Assembly: GCA_918026815.1 (NCBI GenBank)
Contig: CAKJVC010000092.1
Coordinates: 1,236,888-1,300,887, forward strand
Direction: 5' to 3'
DNA: 64,000 nt
Source of the DNA: Chalara sp. BL73
Taxonomy: Eukaryota; Ascomycota; Leotiomycetes; Helotiales
Made by a program: the position numbers and the translations under genes. Below the pieces are notes generated by a model that was given only the letters and a program-made list of their open reading frames with translations, was not told the origin of the DNA and did not search any database. Position 1 is the first letter of the stretch. The number at the start of each line of letters is the position of its first letter. Of the stretch, positions 55,714-64,000 are shown piece after piece.

Positions 55714-57417
55714 TCAGACTAAATTAATAGGTCCCGCTCCTTGGTACATATTGATTATGTCTGTTCGCAAAAATTGTTCTATGTCAAATTCTTGCAAACC
55801 CGGCATATCTGCTACTAAGCCTTCCAGCCAGGAGAACTCCTCAGAAGTGGGGTTCAACTGCTGTGGTGGAGTCATTATTTCTCCTTGTTGGTCATGCATA
55901 TTAAGGGCATCACTAAACACTTTTATATCTTCCCTCCTCCGCTGCTGATAGAGCAAAACTAGTAGGCATGCGGTGCTATAAGCAAGTTTCATGGTTTCAG
56001 TATCGTATATGGAAGCAACAAGCTCCAATGTCCGCATGGCATCGGGCAGTACTGCTATTGATGCACGCGTGTCCATCACGAGTAGGATACAGATGGTGTG
56101 AAATGGTACATTCGCCACGTGGTGCCATGGGCAACAGTCCCTGACTAAAACACGGGCAGAATGAAGGCCATTCTTCAGCAATGTAAGGATTTGCTCTGTA
56201 ATGGCGGAAGAGTTGTTGAAGCTCCATGTGCCGAGATGCCGAAGGATGCAGAGTACAAGGTTACACTGGGCGAGAACTGATGGCGGCTGCGTGTGGATGC
56301 CGTTTAAAATTTGTGAGAGTGTTAATTCAAGGTCTTTGTCATCTCCCGCTTTTCCAGGATCTAGACTAGCCGACGCTGGCAGGAGATTCAGCAGCTCTGT
56401 CGTATAGTCACCAGATTTTGGTGATGGAGGGTATGCAAAAATGCTTTGGAGTGAGACCCTAGAGAGCCCAAGATCAAAGGAAGCCCACATATTCAAATGT
56501 TGTGCTACTCCAACAAGCCGCCTTCGGATATCTGGGTCATACGACGCGCTGCGTGGAAAGACGGTATCACCCGATGGTTCAAGGTGGAGGCCTGAAGCCT
56601 CAACAAGATGCATTAGAGTAGAACTTGCTATCCAAGTTGGATGAGGTTGAGCTGTTAGTCGCATATAGATAACTCGGAGAGCCCAGCCAGTTAGAAGATC
56701 CACAGTCGGGGTTTCCGATATTTGGTGCAGGTCCAAAATAGAGCGAGCTGATTCCACTAGGTGAAGTTCCGTGATTGTAGGATTTCTTTGAGAGAACAGG
56801 GACCCAAGAGCAGCAACGCCACTAAGAACACTGTCATACAAATTATCGGTCAGGGTCATTCGCCACCGGGCTGCTAGCCGCTCAAAATATGTATGACGGT
56901 CGATAAACCCATAACACGGGTGTACTTTCGAAAAGTAGACGTTGGCTAGTTCTTTTATATCTCCCTCGGAGGTTATGTCAACAATAGACAAAGGCGGGCA
57001 GGGTTCGGGGCCAGAACGTAACTGCCGCGAGCCAATATTCCACCCAAAGAGGCCTAATTTTGGTGCATTCGCTTGATCAATCTTGAGGCCAATCTTTCTC
57101 ACAAATGCTGCTCCAGAATTCGCCTCCAGGCACCGGACGAGATTTGGAGAGCCCGATGATAAATTTGTCTGGCTCGACGATATGTGTGCTTGGTCGGCGG
57201 TAGTGACCACTGGCTCTGAAGATATCCTTGTCGCGGTTGATTGTTGCGTAAAATTGTGAGGTTTTGGTTGTGATTGAACTTCGTAATAGCAATCATAACC
57301 CCAATTATTGCAGGTGACGCAGGGGTTTATGCCGTTACATCTCCTTTTACGCTCACGACACGGCTCACAAGCTACCCTGATACGCTTGCGCTTTCGCTGT
57401 TCGACTGTGTTTGCCAT
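55714..57417 (-). CDS. Zn2Cys6 transcription factor with fungal-specific middle domain
   Basis: A single exon of 567 residues. The zinc cluster is at the N-terminus: RVACEPCRERKRRCNGINPC then VTCNNWGYDC, with Cys17, 20, 27, 33, 36 and 43 (CX2CX6CX5CX2CX6C), preceded by the basic RKRKRIR. The middle homology region is recognisable in YFSKVHPCYGFIDRHTYFER and ALRVIYMRLTAQPHPTWIAS. The C-terminal acidic/Pro segment precedes a short tail. It is intact and located at the edge of the nitrogen island, so it is the natural candidate for its pathway regulator. Zn2Cys6 proteins bind CGG/CCG half-sites, consistent with the recurring CCGCGG sites. Confidence 0.93.
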   Translation of the reverse strand: MANTVEQRKRKRIRVACEPCRERKRRCNGINPCVTCNNWGYDCYYEVQSQPKPHNFTQQSTATRISSEPVVTTADQAHISSSQTNLSSGSPNLVRCLEANSGAAFVRKIGLKIDQANAPKLGLFGWNIGSRQLRSGPEPCPPLSIVDITSEGDIKELANVYFSKVHPCYGFIDRHTYFERLAARWRMTLTDNLYDSVLSGVAALGSLFSQRNPTITELHLVESARSILDLHQISETPTVDLLTGWALRVIYMRLTAQPHPTWIASSTLMHLVEASGLHLEPSGDTVFPRSASYDPDIRRRLVGVAQHLNMWASFDLGLSRVSLQSIFAYPPSPKSGDYTTELLNLLPASASLDPGKAGDDKDLELTLSQILNGIHTQPPSVLAQCNLVLCILRHLGTWSFNNSSAITEQILTLLKNGLHSARVLVRDCCPWHHVANVPFHTICILLVMDTRASIAVLPDAMRTLELVASIYDTETMKLAYSTACLLVLLYQQRRREDIKVFSDALNMHDQQGEIMTPPQQLNPTSEEFSWLEGLVADMPGLQEFDIEQFLRTDIINMYQGAGPINLV

Positions 57418-58108
57418 TTGAGCCTGAAGGGAAATCTGCCTTTGAAAAGAGCAATCAGTTCCCTTGCCTTTGGTAAAAGAAGACTAGAACTAGAAAAGCC
57501 TCAGCAAGGACACAAGACAACTGGAGACCGAAGAGGAGCATTCTCAAAGCTGCGGGGGGGGAAATAGGTTTGTGATTCAGCACGTGATGTATGTTTGATT
57601 CTGACTAATCCCAGCTGCTCATTCGCTGCTGTGCAACCGCTGGTCCACTAAGCAGCCGACACCCTCCTAGACCCGCGACAGGAATAGCGAGTGGGAACTA
57701 TTAGAGTGAAAGCTGGACATATTCGGCCTGAAGAGCGCTGCCAATCCCTCTTGCACTAGCAAGAACTGAACTTGGTAGGCATCGCAAAAGAACAACATGC
57801 AGTCCATGTTGTGAAGAACTAACCTCAGGCGTGTCAACGTGGACATAGCACCTCGAGGGTTAATCCCGTCTACAGTAAGTAACCCAAAAACCTTATTTTG
57901 CCCAACTTTGCCGTAGTTGCCACGCACGGGCCATCTAGCAAAGCTAATAGGAAACTCATTACTAATGTCTCCAGTACACCTCAGGCTTAATTCATGATAC
58001 TAACAGTACTTTATCCTTCAGACGCTACATATACATACTTCACCAATATCCTATAAGGCATCGATCGTATGGTCTAGTAGAGCGACTGACTTGAAGTGAA
58101 TTGTTGCA
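57418..58108. other. divergent upstream region, nothing recognised
   Basis: Lies between the regulator and the next transcription-factor-like gene, both transcribed away from it. No gene is supported. Confidence 0.5.
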
Positions 58109-59762
58109 ATGGCCTGGGATAATCAGGACATGGTTAGCCAACTCCCCGTGCGTGTTTCTAATCCCAGCAGGAGATCAAGCATTGCTTTCGTTCATTTGTC
58201 CCACCCAGACGATCTTCGGAGTCGCAATATCCAGGCGGTAGTTCGCAGCCATGTTATGAGAGATATTGGGCGGTCGCGCCAGAAGAGGTCGCGGCTGGTC
58301 ACCATTCCTCTTGAGGTTGTGTCGCAGCCGCTCGAGTCTGGAGAGCACCACATGTACGGGCGAACTGGCCCTGATAGGCTTCTTATCACTCGTCCGCCTG
58401 AGGCTCTGTGGCCTCGTCTCTTGTTGCCACTCAACCAGCTCGGCATCTTCGGAGTCGATCTAGACGATAGGGCCTTGCAGATTATACACTTGAGTGAGCC
58501 TGGCTGTGGAGAGGGTTGGTCAGCTTTGGCTCGAGTCTGCTAACAGACGCTCTCTACAGTTAAGTTGGATATAGAATATAGATATCAAGCCTTCCACGCA
58601 ATCTGGATCCGCATTGCCTTGTCTGACCCCAGTGCCCTATATCTTTGTTTGGCAACCTCCCTGCTTTCCTGGGATCGCAGGAATAACTCTTCCGCTGGCG
58701 ACTTCGCCAGGAATACCGAAGCCGCAAATTACTATACAATGGCGCTTAGGCAGTTGTCGGGACGTTTAAGCGACCCCTCGGAGTGCACGAGCGCTGGAGT
58801 TATAGCAACCATTGTTGGATTTCTTTGCCACGATGTTGGTGATTGTCCTTTCTCCTTGTGCCTGCTTCAGCTAAGACCCTTAACAGGCACACACCGGCGA
58901 ATGGAAGCGCTGGGCTGTTCACCTTGACGGTCTTGATCGCATATTGGCACTCCGCGGCAGTGCGGATGTATTAGAGAAACATGTTGCACTAATCGCCTTC
59001 TGGTTGGTTTCCTTCCACCCTCCGCAAAGTGCATTCGATGGCTCATAAAGACTGGGTAGGCTAGATATTATCGGTAGCTCAGCCCTTGATTCTCCGCCTC
59101 GATTCCCTATACCCAAAGAACTCACTGCACCCAGCACATCATCCGAGGAGATGCCACCAGCTTTGCGAGCCGTTTTGCTCCACATGCGATTAGTATTCCC
59201 GCGGCTCTCCACTATTTGCCAGACCTTGTGCATGATGTCTTCAGTGGCACAGATAGTCAATTACAACTGCAACAACCTGCACTTTTGGCAAGATGCGGTC
59301 GGCGCTGTAAGTCTGTTGGGTCCTGTTACTCACCATCTACTCTCTCTCTCAAGGATATCCGACGTCTCTAGCGAGCACTCTGGGGCCCTCGTTATAGGTG
59401 AGTTGATCAGGCTAACTTGCCTGATGCTACTCTCCCGCCTCAAGAGCCTGTTCTCCTTGAACGTGTTAGATAAGATGCCGCTCTGCACGAAATTCATGGT
59501 CGCGGTAGCTCAGTCTATGGAGGAGGACGTGCCTAACTCGTTGATGGACATCAAAATTTGGGCTCTCATTTCCTCTGCCCTTTTACAGCCCGAGGATAAC
59601 ACAAAGGCACTGATACCCCACATCCGAACCGCAGCAAGGTCCAGAGGCATTGCTAGTGGCCGTAACGCGATTGACTTGGTACAAGGGTTGATCTGGATTA
59701 GCACTCTTATGGGACGTCGAGAAGCTCAATTAGCCGACGACATTGGGATGGTATACTCATAA
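58109..59762 (+). CDS. fungal-specific transcription-factor-like protein (annotated in fungi as tachykinin family), no zinc cluster
   Basis: The N-terminus carries IAFVHLSHPDDLRSRNIQAV then VRSHVMRDIGRSRQKRSR, the signature of this family. The body matches the fungal-specific middle region (QAFHAIWIRIALSDPSALYL, AANYYTMALRQLSGRLSDPS, HTGEWKRWAVHLDGLDRILA, ALDSPPRFPIPKEL). Apparent stops near 58530, 58925 and 59050 are removed by three introns. The last runs from a GTTGGT donor after AF-TG to a GGTAG acceptor, restoring FWLDIIGSSALDS, so the gene reads as intact. No DNA-binding zinc cluster is visible, so it may act as a partner or be only historically a regulator. Confidence 0.72.
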
Positions 59763-60439
59763 ATAGTGGAGGAGATTCTGATACTGTCACAAAATTCGAG
59801 GGCATCTACTCTACTACGTAATAGGGTATAACACTGAGGACGCGAGAAACCGTATATGGAGACCAGGGCAAGAGACAAAGAGCAGAAAATGGTCACGGAT
59901 AGCGTAAGAGCTTCCAGAAGAGAACACATAGCTTGGGAATTGTACATGTGCTATAACCATAGTCGCCCCATTGCACTTTCCACTGATTGTAATAGATTGT
60001 GTGTTGTGTGTTTGTGTGTGTATACTTTTTAGATGCAGCCCCCTCCTCTCGTTTGTCGAACAGCCGCATAACATAACACTATACGCAATTAATAAGGTGC
60101 TTCTACTGGAGTACTATAGTACCAGATCATGGTTTAAAACCTTTATATATCACTAAAGCTCACGATGAGTGTAGCACAACATGAAGGCGGCCACTAGCGT
60201 CTGACCATGGCCCCACAACAAGCGCTTCATCAGCATCAACAATTTTGGCTTTGGTGACTATATTGCCACCCTGTATTGGAGCACGCTCCCTTTCCGGCTG
60301 ACGAACTGCAAAACGAGTCCAAAATGAGTCTTCGCCACTCACGTGTCAACCTAGATACCCAGGCTAGTCCTTGTCTTCATCGACCAGGGTGCGTGGTTGC
60401 CTCAGATGGGTAAGGGGTTGATGGACTCTCACCTGGTAC
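59763..60439. other. intergenic with a GT-rich run
   Basis: A GTGTGT-type run lies at about 59999-60021. No gene is supported. Confidence 0.45.
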
Positions 60440-61058
60440 TCAGTGATTCTGTCAGGGCTGCCTCGGCGTACCTGGTGTGCAGACATCTCTGTTATCGAAG
60501 AGCTTTGTAAGAGCAAGGAGGAGCCCATCGTTGGTTATGCTCACATGCCCAGCCACTTGCACTGCTTCTCAGCTTAGTTTTATAGCCTGCTGGCTAACTT
60601 CAGCGTCAGCCCTGCTAGCCATTAACCGCTCTTTTGGTGAGATGGCTGCCTCTACCGCCGGTGCCCTGTCCCCCGAAGATGCCGTGGCGGGCTACAACCG
60701 CCGTGGTCAAGTTGCCGCCGAGATTAAGCAGAAGTATCCTGATCTCCACAATCCCATACTGGTAGTCGGTGCTAGCTGTACTGAAGTCAAGATGGCCATC
60801 AAAGGTCCTAGCTTGACTAGCGTAACTGTTGCTTGGGCAAACTCTCCCAATTGGACCGACGTCTCCTGTTACGAGGATGTTGACAAGCTGGATTCTAAGC
60901 CGGAAAGCCGTAGTACTTTTAACCGTAAGCTCCGTGTGGATATTTCTTACCACTCTGCTCACATGGTGCTGGGGAATACATGGCTGGCTGCCATCAAGAA
61001 TATCCGCGCTAAGCCTTTTGCCGAACGGCTAGTATGGGTGACGGAATATAGTAAATAG
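60440..61058 (+). pseudogene. polyketide synthase acyltransferase-domain relic
   Basis: The plus strand reads WCADISVIEELCKSKEEPIV, the start of a fungal PKS acyltransferase domain, then breaks at a stop. From about 60640 an open frame gives AASTAGALSPEDAVAGYNRR then STFNRKLRVDISYHSAHMVL. This corresponds to the YAAGALSxEDA and the RKLxVDxAYHSxHM segments of reducing PKS acyltransferases. The GHSxGE nucleophile motif and the flanking ketosynthase and dehydratase domains are absent. It is a short, frameshifted remnant and cannot make product. Confidence 0.8.
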
Positions 61059-61859
61059 AGTAGAAAAGGACATACCTATTTGATTGCCGAACCAGGGGAG
61101 TGAACTATCTAGGAAGTGACTAATATCAACTCCCTACGAACCTCGAGTAAGCCGTAGCCTGAAGCCCCCGACCTCAAAGCTATGCCATGAACTTTCAATT
61201 ATCTCAGCCGGAAGCCAATCTTACGGCGAAAGTGTGAAATATGACTTGCCTATATAGTACAGTAGATACCTTATATGTTCAGAGAGAAAATCCAACGGAT
61301 AACTATGGAATCTGGTGGAGGTGGTTTGAAGGGCTTTGTTAGCAAAGCATTCTAACTCAAGATTATATTAGCTACTAGCTCGTTAGTCCGTCACCACTGA
61401 TCATAGTCGCTGAGACCTTTGCCGCCAGGTGCAACGCAGGGGAAATTGGACATCATCCCACTCTTTCAAAATTGTTCGATCCTAGATTGCAGACTATCTC
61501 TATTCACTATTTAGATGCTAGCGACGAGGGTGAGGATCCCGCTTGTACATACAGGAATTATCTGACTTGGCAGCGCAGAAGGCATTGAACTTATTCTGCT
61601 GGAACAATCGAGTGCTCAGCGTTATTAGTTGGTTGGTCAATTTGGATTAGTAAGTTTTCCAACAGATTCGTAAGATCACCTGACCATCGGGGTGCCACGG
61701 GTTAACCCGACGTTGAATCGTTTTCGTAGCAACTACCACGCCTTCAGAGAATAAGCAGGCAAAAGAACGCTGACTAGACTTTGGTCCTTTATGACCGCCG
61801 TTTTCTGGATAACTAGCGAGTATAAGTCTTTATCACCGAGAGTTCGCTAACTGATCAGC
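61059..61859. other. intergenic, nothing recognised
   Basis: Between the PKS relic and the decayed regulator. Stop-rich on both strands. Confidence 0.5.
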
Positions 61860-63507
61860 ATGGTGTCCTTGCGAAGCATTCGTGGGTGTTGGACTTGTCG
61901 GGTCCGTCGCAAGAAATGCGATGAGACTCATCCTACCTGCAAACTCTGTCAGTCGCTACACATTACCTGCCATGGCTATAGCGATAATCGGCCGGAGTGG
62001 ATGGACAACGAAGATGAGAAAAAGGCTGTAATTGACAACTTGAAGAGATCAGTCAGACTTAGTACGCGACATCGGAAGACATTGCAAAATTTAACACCAG
62101 TGTCTTTGCATTCACCATTCACAGCATGTTCATCACAACCATTATCACATGATAACCATGCTCTGGAGTTGCAAGGTAGAGACCCTGATAGCTTTTCAGA
62201 TGCCAATAAACCGGTTCTTGAGGTATTTCCTGGTCGCCTGGGACGAGAACCCTGGATTGATTATGCATTTCTTTGACCACGTTTTCCCGATCCAGCACCC
62301 GGGCTACAGACCACTTGTTGAGGAGGGGGTCGGGGATGGTACCTCTCTCTCATTCTTTCGAATAAAACTTTATACCACGCAGTACTATGTCTAAGCGCAT
62401 ATCATCGAGATATGACGATGAGGCAGAGAGGTGCGACTTGCCACGAGCTTGCTTTACAAGACCAAGAGATGCACAATGCATTGTCCCTTCAAGGTACTTC
62501 AACAGCAGCTCCAAGGCGATGCAAAGTCGGCGGGCTTAAAGGAGAGAATCGGCATGCTAGCAGGCATCATACAAATGATGTACTTTCAGGTCAGCATTGG
62601 TTTGCCTCTGTCGTCGAGAATTGCCGGCTTGCATGTGTGCGTTGCCTGTGCGCTAACAAATCTTAGCTTCTATTTTTAATGACGAGCAATGGAAAATTCA
62701 TTTAGAAATTCTGATCGTGATGATCAATGACGTCCACGAAGATGTACTAAAGGTTGTCCATTCCAGTGACCCGTCAGTCTTTACGTATGACGAGCCTCCA
62801 GCTTTCGTCTTTTTTGCGGTTTCCTCATTTGGGCGGATCTTCAGTCAAGTATCTCCATTGGAAAAGCACCTCAACTTAGCAAACTACACGACCAGGTGCT
62901 GAAAGAACTCCCTGCATTTTTCCGACTCCAGCACATTATGGGCTGTGAGAGCTGGGTCCTTCAGATTATTAGCAAAATCGCCAATATCGGAGAATGGAAA
63001 GCCAAACAGGGCATTATTGGCAAAATTAATACGACAAAACTTCGCAGAAACTCGGAACAAATTACAAATGACCTAGATCAGGGTCTAAGGAGGATAGAAA
63101 AAGAGCTCCAAAATATGTTGAGCCCGCCCAATCGCTCACCTCTAGAGACTACCCAAATCTTTGCCTTAGCAGCAAAAACATTTCTGCATATTACCATTTC
63201 TGGACCACAGTCGGATCTTGTGGAGATCCAAACAAGCGTTTGCCGAACAATTCACGCACTGAAACTGCTAAAAGATAAGAATCAGCTGAAAGTGCTACCC
63301 TGGCCATTATACCTGACAGGCTGCATGGCAATGGGACAAGACCGTGAATATATCTTAGACTCGTTTAACACAATACATATATTATATTCTGGAGCCTGTA
63401 ACCAGGACAGGTACTCCCAGATGTTGAAGCGATATTGGGCGATCAAGGAAACCAAACCGGACTGTGATATATGGGACACTGGCTCTGGGCGGCCTTTATT
63501 TATTTAG
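61860..63507 (+). pseudogene. Zn2Cys6 transcription factor with several frameshifts
   Basis: The N-terminus is intact: MVSLRSIRGCWTCRVRRKKC, then ETHPTCKLCQSLHITCHGYS (Cys10, 13, 20, 27, 30, 37). The rest follows the family order but in shifting frames. LIMHFFDHVFPIQHPGYRPL is followed, after a run of five G (about 62323-62327), by GWYLSLILSNKTLYHAVLCL in another frame. VLQQQLQGDAKSAG again shifts. LEILIVMINDVHEDVLKVVH shifts after DEPPAF into LIWADLQSSISIGKAPQLSK. One real intron (acceptor CTAACAAATCTTAG near 62668) removes one break, but at least three breaks resist splicing. C-terminal sequence is complete to 63507. It is probably decayed, though base-calling errors could explain the homopolymer case. 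Confidence 0.72.
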
Positions 63508-63670
63508 TATCTTAGCTGTGTTTCTGGCTTCATAACTAAGTTGTACATCCTCAAAATGGAACCCGACACTCTATATTGGCCACCCTGTTACGCAAAACTG
63601 CCTACCATCTCCAGCATAGATACATCATGCATACGTCGAAAGTCTTCCCCGGCATAGTCATTACGTTTCG

Positions 63671-64000
63671 CTAAGTCGACCATTTCTTGACCGAGGGTCT
63701 GGAAGACACAGTCTCCCACCACATTTTCAAATGTGGTCTGTCCATCACCATGTCTCCAATCTCCATTTTAAACATTCGATTCACATACGGAACGAAAAGA
63801 TGTCGACCAAAGAGAACTCATTTCCGGCCATGTATCTCTGTTTCCCCAAAATGCTGTTGTAGACGTCAAGTTTTGTTGAAAGTCCTTTTACGCTGTCGTC
63901 CAAGATCTCGGGTACTGGGCCAAGCCCTGGTATCTATTTGAAAGAAGAATAAATATTAGCTGGTCGGACTTCTGTCGCAATAGATATGAACCGCATTCGC
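63671..64000 (-). pseudogene. glutathione S-transferase C-terminal part, runs off right edge, one frameshift
   Basis: The minus strand from about 63935 reads IPGLGPVPEILDDSVKGLST, KLDVYNSILGKQRYMAGNEF and SLVDIF, the C-terminal helical domain of a cytosolic GST. One base out of frame it continues FVPYVNRMFKMEIGDMVMDR, then HLKMWWETVSSRPSVKKWST and a stop at 63671. A TTTCAAATAG acceptor near 63940 marks an intron upstream. The single frame change at SLVDIF/FVPY has no splice signal, so the gene is either broken or carries a one-base sequence error. GSTs conjugate glutathione to electrophiles. The thiol-binding N-terminal domain lies outside the window. Confidence 0.7.

Noticed and set aside
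59040..59110. apparent stop in the 58109 transcription-factor-like gene
   Set aside because: A GTTGGT-to-GGTAG intron removes it and restores a conserved segment, so the gene is not called broken.
1..64000. tRNA, rRNA, CRISPR and riboswitch search by eye
   Set aside because: No cloverleaf with a GGTTCGAATCC-type T arm, no rRNA core sequence and no regularly spaced repeat array was seen. A tRNAscan or Rfam run would be decisive.

Overview
The window is nuclear DNA from a filamentous ascomycete (Pezizomycotina). Genes carry short GT-AG introns of about 45-70 bases. Gene families are typically fungal: Zn2Cys6 regulators, a Dal5-type permease, an UstYa/DUF3328 protein, CE16 esterases and an ABCC transporter. 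Spacing is loose and genes lie on both strands. I saw no rRNA, tRNA, CRISPR array or intact transposon. The species cannot be fixed from the sequence alone.

Layout. 1-1.5 kb: relics of an M3 metallopeptidase and an ankyrin-repeat gene. 1.6-5.9 kb: a divergent Dal5/Soa1-type transporter and TauD-like dioxygenase pair, probably for sulfonate sulfur. 6.6-13.9 kb: a secreted Cys-rich protein, a GNAT acetyltransferase, a small repeat protein and an SDR. 14.5-18.9 kb: copper amine oxidase and a secreted CE16 esterase. 19.6-23.1 kb: a secreted Tyr/Gly/Pro-rich repeat protein with Kex2-type Lys-Arg sites, facing an UstYa-family protein; this is a candidate dikaritin-like RiPP locus. 24.4-33.1 kb: amino-acid permease, phosphoglucomutase, oligoribonuclease and a GPI-type PQQ sugar dehydrogenase-like protein. 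33.7-40.0 kb: a Ser/Thr-rich surface protein built from in-phase mini-exons and a full-length ABCC transporter.

40.2-57.4 kb: an island of genes for oxidised-nitrogen organics. It holds an aldoxime dehydratase, a nitrilase, two nitronate monooxygenases, a flavohemoglobin (NO dioxygenase), a malonate-semialdehyde-decarboxylase-like tautomerase and a Zn2Cys6 regulator, with a GDSL esterase and two dead genes (GH3 glucosidase, sugar transporter) interspersed. In the proposed scheme, aldoxime goes to nitrile and then acid; nitronate goes to semialdehyde plus nitrite; the semialdehyde is decarboxylated; NO goes to nitrate. A CCGCGG-centred site recurs in several promoters of the island.

58.1-64 kb: an apparently intact fungal-specific transcription-factor-like gene, then decayed remains of a polyketide synthase acyltransferase domain and a frameshifted Zn2Cys6 regulator, and the 3' part of a glutathione S-transferase running off the right edge.

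Exon boundaries were worked out by eye from frame, splice signals and family resemblance. Where no exon detail is given, only the outer limits are claimed.
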